From Palsa-851 sp035534435 (GTDB lineage Bacteria; Chloroflexota; Dormibacteria; Aeolococcales; Aeolococcaceae): a DNA stretch of 64,000 bases. The notes under the pieces are model-generated. The model was given only the letters and a program-made list of their open reading frames with translations. It did no database searches and was not told where the DNA came from. The stretch covers positions 7,558-71,557 of the forward strand of contig DATLRX010000113.1 of the NCBI GenBank assembly GCA_035534435.1, written 5' to 3'. Positions 33,659-42,173 of this stretch are shown piece after piece. Position 1 is the first letter of the stretch, and every line of letters starts with the position of its first letter. The translations under genes and the position numbers were made by a program.

Positions 33659-34881
33659 GCGCGCCGCTCCCAACGGCGAACGCGACGCTCGCCGAGCGTG
33701 CCAAGGCGGCGCTCATGGACACGTACCAGCGTCAGCCGCTGGGACTGCGGCATGGGAGCGGCGCCCGGGTCACGACCACCGACGGCCGCGAGATGTTGGA
33801 CCTCGTCGCCGGTATCGCCGTCAACGTCCTCGGTCACAACCATCCGGCGCTGCGGGCGGCGATCGCGGACCAGGCCGCCAGGCTGATCCACACCAGCAAC
33901 CTCTACTACACCGAGCCACAGCTGGAGCTTGCCGAGCTGCTGATCGCGTCGGCGTTCCCGTCGCGCGTGTTCTTCTGCAACAGCGGCGCCGAGGCGAACG
34001 AGGGGGCCATCAAGCTGGCGCGCAAGTGGGGCAAGGCGCATCGTGACGGGGCCGACGTCATCATCTGCGCGCAGGGCGCGTTCCACGGGCGCACGCTCGG
34101 TGCGCTTGCGGCAACGGCGAACCGCCGGTATCGCGAGCCGTTCGAGCCGCTGCCGCGCGGCTTCGTGCACGTGCCGTACAACGACATCGGCGCGCTCGAG
34201 ACGGCCATCGACAGCACCACGTGCGCGGTGATGCTAGAGCCCATCGAGGGCGAGAGTGGCGTGCTCCCGCTCGAGCCCGGCCGCCTCGCGGCAATCCGCA
34301 GTCTCTGCGATGAGCGCGACATCCTGCTCATCCTCGACGAGGTGCAGACCGGGATGGGTCGGACGGGCAGGTGGTGGGCACATCAACACGAGGAGGCGGC
34401 TCCCGACGTGATGACCGTCGCCAAGGGGCTCGGAGGCGGTGTTCCGATCGGGGCGATCCTTGCGGCTCCTCGCGCCGATGTCTTCGAACCGGGGGATCAC
34501 GGTTCGACGTTCGGCGGCGGTCCCCTTGCGTGCGCGGCGGCCGTCGCCGTCATGCGAACCATTGCAGATGAAGACCTCGTGCGCCACGCGGCGGAGATCG
34601 GCGATTACCTCGCAGAGTCGCTGAGCGCGCTCGGTGAGCGCGGCGCTCCGATCGCTGCGGTACGCGGTCGCGGACTCATGCTCGGTGTGGCGTTGAGCGA
34701 GGACGTGGCACCGAAGGTCGCCGCTGCGGCGCTCGATGCGGGGTTGATCATCAATGCCGTCGGTGCGCGCACGCTGCGGATCGTCCCGCCGCTGGTGATC
34801 ACTCGCGACGACGTCGACGAGGCCGTGCAACGCTTGAGCACGGCATTCGCGGCCGTCGAGCGTGCAGAGGAACAGGCATGA
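33655..34881 (+). CDS. argD: Acetylornithine aminotransferase
   Basis: This PLP class III aminotransferase converts N-acetylglutamate semialdehyde to N-acetylornithine. The 408-residue protein has FFCNSGAEANEGAIKLAR, GAFHGRTLGALAAT, ILDEVQTGMGRTG and the PLP lysine in TVAKGLGGGVPIGA. GTG 33655 overlaps argB by 4 nt and its own stop overlaps argR by 4 nt. It may also serve lysine synthesis, as argD enzymes often do. Confidence 0.95.
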   Translation: MSAPLPTANATLAERAKAALMDTYQRQPLGLRHGSGARVTTTDGREMLDLVAGIAVNVLGHNHPALRAAIADQAARLIHTSNLYYTEPQLELAELLIASAFPSRVFFCNSGAEANEGAIKLARKWGKAHRDGADVIICAQGAFHGRTLGALAATANRRYREPFEPLPRGFVHVPYNDIGALETAIDSTTCAVMLEPIEGESGVLPLEPGRLAAIRSLCDERDILLILDEVQTGMGRTGRWWAHQHEEAAPDVMTVAKGLGGGVPIGAILAAPRADVFEPGDHGSTFGGGPLACAAAVAVMRTIADEDLVRHAAEIGDYLAESLSALGERGAPIAAVRGRGLMLGVALSEDVAPKVAAAALDAGLIINAVGARTLRIVPPLVITRDDVDEAVQRLSTAFAAVERAEEQA

Positions 34882-35375
34882 CGGCGGTGCCGGCGCGCTC
34901 GGTGCACGCCACGGCGAAGCCGGCGCGTCACCGAGCCATCCTGACGCTCGTCCGCGGTAGCGTGATCCGCACGCAGGAGGACCTGGTTGCCGAATTGCAT
35001 CGCCGCCGCTTCGCGGTGACGCAGGCGACGGTGAGCCGCGACATCCGTGAGCTCGGACTGCTCCGCGTGCATGACGACTCCGGACCGCGCTACATGACAC
35101 CTGTTGCCGAGGTCGACCCGGACCAGAGCATGCACCGCCTGCGGAACGCGCTGCAGGAGCACGTGTTGACCGTCGAGTTCATCGACCTCCTCGGCCTCGT
35201 GCATACCGCCCCGGGGTGCGCGCCGCTGGTCGGCGGTGCGCTCGACGGGGCGCGGTTCGAGGAGGTCGCGGGCACGATCGCCGGCGATGACACCGTGCTT
35301 GTCATCGCGCGTTCCCGGCCTGCGGCGCAGCGCCTGCTGCGCCGGCTCACGTCGATTCCGGAGGAGGTGTCGTGA
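34878..35375 (+). CDS. argR: Arginine repressor
   Basis: The N-terminal winged helix (about 15-75) contains the recognition helix VTQATVSRDIRELGL. The C-terminal domain has the arginine-binding GTIAGDDTVLVIARS, with the conserved GDDT. ArgR hexamers bind ARG boxes with arginine as co-repressor. The gene lies inside the arg operon, so the palindrome at 30474-30487 gives an autoregulatory loop. It overlaps argD and argG by 4 nt each. Confidence 0.94.
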   Translation: MTAVPARSVHATAKPARHRAILTLVRGSVIRTQEDLVAELHRRRFAVTQATVSRDIRELGLLRVHDDSGPRYMTPVAEVDPDQSMHRLRNALQEHVLTVEFIDLLGLVHTAPGCAPLVGGALDGARFEEVAGTIAGDDTVLVIARSRPAAQRLLRRLTSIPEEVS

Positions 35376-36628
35376 CCACACGTGAGCGTTGCGTCCTCGC
35401 CTACAGCGGCGGGCTCGACACCTCGGTGGCCATCCGGTGGCTGCAGGAGGAGCTGGGCTACGACGTCGTGACGCTCACGGCGGATCTCGGTGAGTCCAAG
35501 GACGTCGACGCCGTCGCCGCGCGTGCCCTGCGCACCGGAGCGGTGAGCGCGCACGTCGCCGACGCCCGGCGGGTCTTCATCGACGCGTTCTGCTATCCGA
35601 CGCTCGCCGCCGGAGCGTTGTACGAGGGCGTCTATCCGCTCGCGACCGCGCTGGCGCGGCCGCTCATCGCCAAGCTGCTCGTCGACGTCGCGCGCGAGGA
35701 GGGCGCAGTCGCGGTCGCGCACGGCTGCACCGGCAAGGGCAACGACCAGGTGCGGTTCGACGTCGCCGTCGGCGCGCTGGCACCCGAGCTGCGTGTCGTA
35801 GCTCCCGTACGGGACTGGGACATGGGACGTCCCGACGAGCTCGAGTACGCCACCCGCCACGACATCGAGGTGGCGGCAACCACGGAGTCCCCGTACTCCG
35901 TCGACGCCAACCTGTGGGGACGGAGCATCGAGACGGGCGTCCTCGAAGATCCGTGGGTCGAACCACCCGACGAGGTGTACGAGTGGACGGCGCACGCGCA
36001 GGCGCACGCCCCGGGCGTGGTCGTGGAGATCGGGTTCGAGCGCGGCCTTCCCGTCTCGCTCGACGGACGCCGGCTCCACGGCGACGACCTCGTGGCCGAG
36101 TTGAACGTCACCGCGGGCGCGCGGGGCATCGGGCGCATCGACCACGTCGAGAACCGTCTCGTCGGCATCAAGTCGCGCGAGATCTATGAGGCGCCTGCGG
36201 CGGTGACGCTCCATGGCGCGCACCACGCGCTCGAGAGTCTCACGATCACCCGCGACGTCGCGCGATTCCAGCGCATCGTCGCGGACGAGTGGGCGCGGCT
36301 CGTGTACGACGGCCTCTGGTTCTCCGCGCTGCGCACTGCGCTCGATGCCTTCGTCCAGGAGACGCAGGTGCACGTGACCGGCGCCGTGCGGATGCGTCTC
36401 GAGGGCGGAGAGGCTCGCGTCGTCGGGCGTCGCGCGGAGCAATCGTTGTACCGCAACGACCTCGCGACGTACGACCGTGCCACGGACAGCTTCGACCATG
36501 CTGCGGCCCGCGGCTTCATCGAGCTGTTCGGCCTGCCGTTGCGCACGCAGACGCGCGTGCAGGGAGCACTCGAGGACACCGCGCCGCTGCACGTCGAGCG
36601 GCGCACGCGGCGGCGTGGCGACGCCTGA
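35372..36628 (+). CDS. argG: Argininosuccinate synthase
   Basis: It joins citrulline and aspartate using ATP. The 418-residue protein has the PP-loop LAYSGGLDTSVAIRWL (residues 9-24), HGCTGKGNDQVRFD near residue 116, and WDM, YSVDANLWGRSIE and VENRLVGIKSREIYE blocks. GTG 35372 overlaps argR by 4 nt. The end overlaps argH by 14 nt. Citrulline must come from an argF gene that is not in this cluster. Confidence 0.95.
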   Translation: MTTRERCVLAYSGGLDTSVAIRWLQEELGYDVVTLTADLGESKDVDAVAARALRTGAVSAHVADARRVFIDAFCYPTLAAGALYEGVYPLATALARPLIAKLLVDVAREEGAVAVAHGCTGKGNDQVRFDVAVGALAPELRVVAPVRDWDMGRPDELEYATRHDIEVAATTESPYSVDANLWGRSIETGVLEDPWVEPPDEVYEWTAHAQAHAPGVVVEIGFERGLPVSLDGRRLHGDDLVAELNVTAGARGIGRIDHVENRLVGIKSREIYEAPAAVTLHGAHHALESLTITRDVARFQRIVADEWARLVYDGLWFSALRTALDAFVQETQVHVTGAVRMRLEGGEARVVGRRAEQSLYRNDLATYDRATDSFDHAAARGFIELFGLPLRTQTRVQGALEDTAPLHVERRTRRRGDA

Positions 36629-38054
36629 CCGCCGCGCGCCGAACGGCGCGCGCGCGACCAAGGTCTGGGCGGGCCGGTTGAGCGCGCCCACGTCGGCGCG
36701 CGTGGAGCGCTACACGTCGAGCCTCGAGGTGGACCGGCGCCTCGGCGCCGACGACGTCGCGGGCTCGCGAGCCCACGCGCGCATGCTGCGCAGCATCGGT
36801 GTGCTGAGCAGCGCGCAGCACCGCGCGCTCGACGCGGGGTTGCGTGCGATCGCCGCGGAACTCTCGAGCGAAACCTTCGCCGTCGCTCCGGGTGACGAGG
36901 ACATCCACACCGCTGTCGAGCGCCGTCTCTTCGAGCTCGCCGGATCCGTCGCCGGGATGCTGCACACGGGCCGCAGCCGCAACGACCAGGTCGCGACCGA
37001 TCTGCGTATGTGGGCGCGCCGCGCGTGCACGGACCTGCTGCTCGCCGTGGCCGGGTTGCAGGAGGCGCTCGTCAGGCGCGCCGCCGAGCACCGTCGTGCG
37101 CCGATGCCCGGGTACACGCATCTGCAGCGCGCGCAGGTTGTGTCGCTGGCGCACCACCTGCTCGCGTATGTCGAGATGTTCGCCCGTGATGCGCTCCGTC
37201 TCGGCGCCGCGCGAGCCGGCTGCGATGAGCTCCCGCTGGGAAGCGGCGCGCTGGCCGCGTCGACGTTGCCGCTCGACCGGGACCGCGTTGCGCACGAGCT
37301 CGGATTCGCCCGGGTCGCATCCAACAGCATCGACGCCGTCGCGGACCGCGACTTCGCGGTGGAGATCACCTCCGCGTGTGCGCTGACCATGGTGCACTGC
37401 TCACGACTTGGTGAGGAGCTGGTGCTCTGGTCGAGCACGGAGTTCGGCTTCGCCAGCCTGCCGGACAGCCACGCAACCGGCTCGTCGTTGATGCCGCAGA
37501 AGAAGAACGCCGACGTGGCGGAGCTTGCGCGCGGCCGCAGCGGCCGTGTGATCGGCGACCTCGTGACGCTTCTCACCGTGCTCAAGGGGCTGCCGCTCAC
37601 GTACAACCGCGATCTGCAGGAGGACAAGGAGCCACTCTTCGATGCGGTCGACACTGCGGCGGCGACGTTGCGCATGCTCACCGAGGTGATCGCGGTCGTG
37701 CACTTCGACGTCGACGCGATGCGCGTGGCGGCACTCGACCCGGCGCTGCAGGCAACCGACGTGGCCGAGCATCTCGTCGCCAACGGTGTGCCCTTTCGCG
37801 AGGCGCACACCATCGTCGGCCGGCTGGTGGCGCGGACGCTCGCCGTGGGACGCACGCTCGCCGACCTCGACATCGAGGAGTGGCAGGCGGCGTCGGACCG
37901 TTTCACGCCGAACGTCGTCAGGCTCTTCGACCCCGAGTCGGCGCTCCGCCGCCGGGATGTCCCGGGTGGCCCCGGACCGAGATCGGTCGCCCGCCAGCTC
38001 ACACGCGCCCGCACGCTGGTCGCCCGGACGAGACGAGCCGCCGCCGGCGGGTGA
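36615..38054 (+). CDS. argH: Argininosuccinate lyase
   Basis: It splits argininosuccinate to arginine and fumarate. The 479-residue protein has the fumarase-superfamily signature GSSLMPQKKNAD near residue 295, HTGRSRNDQVATD near 115, and TPGYTHLQ-like MPGYTHLQRAQ near 158. The GTG start inside argG gives the usual N-terminus KVWAGRLSAPTS after a short basic tail. Last gene of the arg operon; a separate promoter follows. Confidence 0.95.
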   Translation: MATPDRRAPNGARATKVWAGRLSAPTSARVERYTSSLEVDRRLGADDVAGSRAHARMLRSIGVLSSAQHRALDAGLRAIAAELSSETFAVAPGDEDIHTAVERRLFELAGSVAGMLHTGRSRNDQVATDLRMWARRACTDLLLAVAGLQEALVRRAAEHRRAPMPGYTHLQRAQVVSLAHHLLAYVEMFARDALRLGAARAGCDELPLGSGALAASTLPLDRDRVAHELGFARVASNSIDAVADRDFAVEITSACALTMVHCSRLGEELVLWSSTEFGFASLPDSHATGSSLMPQKKNADVAELARGRSGRVIGDLVTLLTVLKGLPLTYNRDLQEDKEPLFDAVDTAAATLRMLTEVIAVVHFDVDAMRVAALDPALQATDVAEHLVANGVPFREAHTIVGRLVARTLAVGRTLADLDIEEWQAASDRFTPNVVRLFDPESALRRRDVPGGPGPRSVARQLTRARTLVARTRRAAAGG

Positions 38055-38087
38055 TCGCGTTCCGTCCTCGATTCGTATCCTGAGATC

Positions 38088-38876
38088 ATGACCCGGCCCA
38101 CCCTGATCGTCGGCGACGTGCAGGGTGACGTCGACCGCCTCCGGGATGCGCTCACGAACTTTGCCGAGGACGAGTTCGACACGGTGTTCCTCGGGGACTT
38201 CTTCCAGGGAGGCGAGCCCGGCGCGGGCGGAGGGGCGGCCGCCGCGCAACTGGCGATGCGGCGGCGCAACGCGCAGTCCGTCCTTGGCAACCACGACCTG
38301 TTCCTGCTCGTCATGCTCGAGCGCTCACGGGGCGGGGATCAGCTCGGCGCCTGGCGCACCCGCGACGGGCTGAGCATCGAGGACCTCTGGCTCAGCCGGC
38401 GGGGTGACTGGGCCGACCTCGAGGCCGTCGCCTCGGACGCCGCGCTCGAGGCATGGCTCCGCGGCCTCCCGTTCCTCGTCTCGCTGGAGGACGGCACGCT
38501 CGCGCAGCACACGGACGACGACCGGTACGCGGAGATCGGCGACAGTGTCGAGGCTGTGAACGCGGCGGTGCATGACTGGCTCGCCACTCGCGGCGGCGCG
38601 TTCCAGTCGCTCCGCTACACGATCGGGCGCCATGGCTTCGACGATCCCGAGCGGCTCCAGCGCTATCTGATGCACTTCGGCGCGAGCCGCGTGGTGCACG
38701 GCCACACGCCGCACTGGGACGACGTCCCGATCTCCTTTCACGGAGGCCGCGCCGTCGGCTACGACGGCCGTTTCTCGCGTTTCTGGGGTCGCGCGGAGGG
38801 CGAGGAGCCCGGACCGATCGGCGCCACGGTGGCGCTCCTGCCGCCGCTGCCGGACGCCATCAGGAGTGGCGGCTGA
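38088..38876 (+). CDS. Metallophosphoesterase with variant PPP-type motifs
   Basis: The 262-residue protein has a calcineurin-like fold pattern: GDVQGD (residues 9-14) in place of GDxHG, GDFFQGG in place of GDxxDRG, intact LGNHDLF, and GHTPH near residue 207. The His-to-Gln change in motif 1 and loss of the second-motif Asp-Arg mean metal binding or substrate use may differ from ApaH/PrpE phosphatases. TATCCT lies six bases before the ATG, so the gene has its own, probably leaderless, transcript. Confidence 0.8.
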   Translation: MTRPTLIVGDVQGDVDRLRDALTNFAEDEFDTVFLGDFFQGGEPGAGGGAAAAQLAMRRRNAQSVLGNHDLFLLVMLERSRGGDQLGAWRTRDGLSIEDLWLSRRGDWADLEAVASDAALEAWLRGLPFLVSLEDGTLAQHTDDDRYAEIGDSVEAVNAAVHDWLATRGGAFQSLRYTIGRHGFDDPERLQRYLMHFGASRVVHGHTPHWDDVPISFHGGRAVGYDGRFSRFWGRAEGEEPGPIGATVALLPPLPDAIRSGG

Positions 38877-39558
38877 GCATCTCCGCGAGCCGGGAGACCG
38901 GCGGTGTGCGGCCGGCGGTGACGTGGGCGGTCACCACCAGCGAGAGCAGGAGCACCTTGAGAGCGTGGAAGCGCGCGGCGGTCGGCTGCTGGAGAACGAG
39001 GCCCGAGAGGGCGATCCCGTCGATCGCCGACGCGATGGCGCCGGCGAGGTCGCGTGGCGCGACGAGCGAGTACGCCGGCAGCGGCCCGAGCGCGCGGCGC
39101 ACCTCGGTCTCGATCTCCTCGACGAGGTGTGAGCAGAGGCTCGCGCAGCGCTGGCGGAGCGCCGGGCTGTTGAGGCTCGCCGTGTAGAGATCGAGCACGA
39201 GCCGGAGCGTCTCGGGTTGCCCCGCGCAGCGAGCCTCGGCATGGTCGAGCCCGGCGACGAGGCGCTCGAGCGGATCGTCGACTGCGGCGACGGATCGCTT
39301 CCACTCGGCGATCATCCGGCGCTCCATCACGACCACAACCTCGACCAGCAGCTCCTCCTTCGACTCGAAGTAGTAGTGGAGGAGCCCCGGGGCGACGCCG
39401 GCCTCGCGCGCGACGTCCTTCAGCGAGGTTGCGCCGTACCCCTTGCGACCGAGCACGGCGGCCGCGGCGTGGACGATCTGACTGCGCCGGCCGGCCTCGT
39501 CCTCGACCTCGACGCGGGCATTGACGAGGGTGCCGGTCTCGATCGCGCTGATCACCAC
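38860..39558 (-). CDS. TetR-family transcriptional regulator
   Basis: The N-terminal helix-turn-helix (about 24-70) reads RSQIVHAAAAVLGRKGYGATSLKDVAREAGVAPGLLHYYFESKEELL, a textbook TetR domain. The C-terminal ligand domain (about 85-215) is all-helical without recognisable specificity. No divergent partner is obvious; DegV is upstream on the same strand, 67 nt away. The start is GTG 39558. Its 3' end overlaps the convergent phosphoesterase gene by 17 nt. Confidence 0.88.
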   Translation of the reverse strand: MVISAIETGTLVNARVEVEDEAGRRSQIVHAAAAVLGRKGYGATSLKDVAREAGVAPGLLHYYFESKEELLVEVVVVMERRMIAEWKRSVAAVDDPLERLVAGLDHAEARCAGQPETLRLVLDLYTASLNSPALRQRCASLCSHLVEEIETEVRRALGPLPAYSLVAPRDLAGAIASAIDGIALSGLVLQQPTAARFHALKVLLLSLVVTAHVTAGRTPPVSRLAEMLSRHS

Positions 39559-39625
39559 GGTATGTCTTCCACCTGCCTCGGAATGCTACCCCGAGCCAGG
39601 CGTTTTGGCCGGTATCCCGAAAAAC

Positions 39626-40474
39626 TCAGGCGAGCGGCTTGTAGAAACCCACCCCGATGGCGCCCGGCCCGCTGTGACAGCCGATGACCGGTCCGACGAC
39701 GGTGAGCGCCGGCGCTTCGGCTGCCTGCGACCGCATGCGCTCGACGAGCGACGCGGCGATGGCCGGCCGGTCGGCGTGTGCGACGAGCAGGTCCGCTCCA
39801 CTCCAGGCTGCGGCAGCGCGAGAGAACTCCTCGACGACTCGATCGATCGCCTTGGGATACGTGCGAACGCGCGCCACAGGCTCGATCTTCCCTTCGCGGA
39901 TCTCCAGCACCGGCTTGACGTCGAGCACCGACCCGAGCAGCGCGCGGGCGCCGCCGATGCGTCCGCCGCGGCGCAGGAACTCAAGCGTCTCGACGGTGAA
40001 GAGGACACGGACCGTCTGCTGCACCGCGATGATCGCCGCAACGACGGCGTCGGCATCGCCCCCGGCCTCGACCACGCGCACGGCCTCGCGGACTGCCGCG
40101 TAATGGCCGACGGACACGCTCCGCGTGTCGACCACACGGATGTCCATCTCCGGGACGGCGCCTCGCGCCTGCGCCGCCGATGCGTACGTGCCGCTCAGGT
40201 CCGCTGAGATGGTTGTGCAGACGATCGCCCCGCCGTCGCTGCCGAGTTCCCGGAACACGGCCTCGAATTCCCCAGGGGTCGGCTGCGAAGTGCGCGGGAA
40301 GGGCCCCGGTTTCGCGAGCCGTGAGTAGAACGTGCGGGCGTCGATGTCAACGCCGTCCGAGAACGTCTCCTCGCCGAAGATGACCTTGAGCGGCACGACG
40401 CGAACCGTGTGGGCGGCACGAAACGCGGGGTCGAGGTCGGCGGTGCTGTCGCACACGAGGTGAACGGTGGCCAT
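39626..40474 (-). CDS. DegV family fatty-acid-binding protein
   Basis: The 282-residue protein begins with the DegV signature VHLVCDSTADLDP, and has the ligand loop RTSQPTPGEFEAVFREL, ICTTISADLSGTYASA-like VCTTISADLSGTYASAAQAR, VDTRSVSVG and FLRRGGRIGG. DegV/FakB proteins hold a fatty acid for a FakA kinase; no fakA is nearby, so the partner is not known. TAGGCT lies nine bases before the ATG. It is downstream of the ROK gene with a 12-nt gap. Confidence 0.9.
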   Translation of the reverse strand: MATVHLVCDSTADLDPAFRAAHTVRVVPLKVIFGEETFSDGVDIDARTFYSRLAKPGPFPRTSQPTPGEFEAVFRELGSDGGAIVCTTISADLSGTYASAAQARGAVPEMDIRVVDTRSVSVGHYAAVREAVRVVEAGGDADAVVAAIIAVQQTVRVLFTVETLEFLRRGGRIGGARALLGSVLDVKPVLEIREGKIEPVARVRTYPKAIDRVVEEFSRAAAAWSGADLLVAHADRPAIAASLVERMRSQAAEAPALTVVGPVIGCHSGPGAIGVGFYKPLA

Positions 40475-40486
40475 CGGCGCCGTAGC

Positions 40487-41350
40487 CTACCGCGCCAGAA
40501 GCGGTCCCGATGGATCGCGGAGCACGTCCTCCGCGATGAGCAGCGCGCCGAGGAGGGACCGCTCCTCGCCCAGGCTGCCGCGGACGATCTCCGGACGTGC
40601 CTGAAGGCGCAGGTAGGCTTCCACGGTCTCCAAGAGCGATGGCGCGAACTTCTGCCAGCTGGAGCACACCCCGCCGCCGAAGATGACGACGTCGGGGTCG
40701 TGCACCGCGGTCGTGTTGACGACCGCGAGGCCGAGCCATCTGCCGACCTCGGCCCACGCGTCGGGATCGTTGAGCAGTTCGGCGGCGACGCCGTAGCGGT
40801 GTGCGATGGCGCGCCCACTCGCCAGGGTCTCGAGGCATCCGACGCCGCCGCAGTGGCATGCGGGGCCGCCGAGCCACCCCGGCCACAGCACCATGTGGCC
40901 GCCCTCGGTGTCATGGCGGCCGATCAGGAGCCGGCCGTGGCTGACGACCCCGAGCCCGATGCCTGTCGAGACGGTCCAGTACGCGACCGTCCCGCTGCCT
41001 TTGCCAGCCCCGGCACGAGCCTCGGCCACCGCTGCGCAGTTGGCGTCGTTCTCGACCACGACGGGGCAGTCGAAGCGCTGCCCGAGCAGGTGCGCCAGCT
41101 CGAGGCCGAACCAGGACGCGGGCATCCCCGGCGGGTTCAGCAGCGCCCCCCGCTCACGGTCGAACGGGCCAGGGGCGGAGATGGCGATCGCCTCCGGCAG
41201 CTTCCCGCCCATCACCGTTTCGACGAGGCTGCGCAGCTGGCTCAGCGGGGCCGTGGGCACCGTGGGCTCGCGACGGACCGTGCCCATCGTGCCGTCACGT
41301 CCGGCACCCGCCGCGATCTTGGTGCCTCCGATGTCGAGCAGCGCGATCAC
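40487..41350 (-). CDS. ROK-family sugar kinase (glucokinase-like)
   Basis: The protein has an N-terminal ATP-binding DIGGTKIAAG (residues 6-15), sugar-binding VENDANCAAVAE near residue 100, EGGHM and the ROK zinc motif CHCGGVGCLE near residue 165. At 287 residues, without a DNA-binding domain, it is a kinase rather than a repressor; glucose or N-acetyl sugars are candidates. GTG 41350 gives the proper N-terminus. It is divergent from coaX, with 27 bp between starts. Confidence 0.9.
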   Translation of the reverse strand: MIALLDIGGTKIAAGAGRDGTMGTVRREPTVPTAPLSQLRSLVETVMGGKLPEAIAISAPGPFDRERGALLNPPGMPASWFGLELAHLLGQRFDCPVVVENDANCAAVAEARAGAGKGSGTVAYWTVSTGIGLGVVSHGRLLIGRHDTEGGHMVLWPGWLGGPACHCGGVGCLETLASGRAIAHRYGVAAELLNDPDAWAEVGRWLGLAVVNTTAVHDPDVVIFGGGVCSSWQKFAPSLLETVEAYLRLQARPEIVRGSLGEERSLLGALLIAEDVLRDPSGPLLAR

Positions 41351-41364
41351 CAGGCGATGATGCC

Positions 41365-41370
41365 TACACT
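41365..41370 (+). promoter_or_regulatory. -10 element of coaX
   Basis: TACACT is followed by seven bases and the coaX ATG, a leaderless arrangement. It lies inside the 27-bp gap to the divergent ROK gene. Confidence 0.45.
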
Positions 41371-41377
41371 CGCCGCC

Positions 41378-42142
41378 ATGCTGCTCGCGATCGACGTCGG
41401 GAACACCAACATCGTCGTCGGCGTCTTCGACGGCGACACCCTGACCGCGGACTTCCGGATCCACACCGACGACCGGTTCACCGGCGACGAGCTCGGCCTC
41501 GTGCTGGTCGACCTGCTCGAACGCAAGGACCTCAGCCCGGAGCAGGTGACCGCGGTGGTGGTGAGCAGCGTCGTGCCGACGCTCGCCCGAAGCATCGACG
41601 AACTGTCCCACACGTACTTCCACCAGCCACCGATGCTCGTCGGGCCCGGCACCCGCACCGGGATCCGCATCCAGTACGACGACCCGCGACGGGTGGGAGC
41701 GGACCGTATCGCCAACGCCATCGCCGCGCACCACCTCTATCAGGGCCCTGCCGTGCTCGTCGACTTCGGCACGGCGACGACGCTCGACGCCATCGACGCC
41801 AACGGCGACTATCTCGGCGGCGCGATCGCGCCGGGGATCCAGCTGAGCCATGACGCGCTCGTCAACCATGCCGCGATGCTCATCCGCGTCGAGCTGACCG
41901 CCCCCGCCGAGGCGATCGGCCGCAGCACGACCGCGAGCATGCAGTCCGGGATCGTCTTCGGCTACGTCGGTCTCGTCGAGGGTCTCGTGGCGCGGTTCCG
42001 CAAGGAGATGGCCGGCTCCCCGAAGGTCATCGCCACCGGCGGCCTCGCCACCTCGCTCGCCACCCTGATGCCCTCGATCGACATCGTCGACGAGCGTCTG
42101 ACCCTGCACGGCCTCCGCCTGATCCACGATCAGAATCGCTGA
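41378..42142 (+). CDS. coaX: Type III pantothenate kinase
   Basis: First step of coenzyme A synthesis. The 254-residue protein has the phosphate motif AIDVGNTNIVVGVFDG (residues 4-19), GADRIANAIAAHHLY near 107 with the catalytic Asp, and DFGTATTLDAID near 128 and GGAIAPGIQLS. These are standard ASKHA-fold CoaX features. ATG 41378 gives the family N-terminus MLLAIDVGNTN. It precedes dusB by 31 nt, which has its own -10 box. Confidence 0.94.
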   Translation: MLLAIDVGNTNIVVGVFDGDTLTADFRIHTDDRFTGDELGLVLVDLLERKDLSPEQVTAVVVSSVVPTLARSIDELSHTYFHQPPMLVGPGTRTGIRIQYDDPRRVGADRIANAIAAHHLYQGPAVLVDFGTATTLDAIDANGDYLGGAIAPGIQLSHDALVNHAAMLIRVELTAPAEAIGRSTTASMQSGIVFGYVGLVEGLVARFRKEMAGSPKVIATGGLATSLATLMPSIDIVDERLTLHGLRLIHDQNR

Positions 42143-42173
42143 GCCCCCGGCGCGGCCCTCGTACCATGGGCTG

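Noticed and set aside
36516..38314. Long antisense frames across argH
   Set aside because: They lack motifs and start signals and mirror the codon bias of argH; typical GC-rich shadows.
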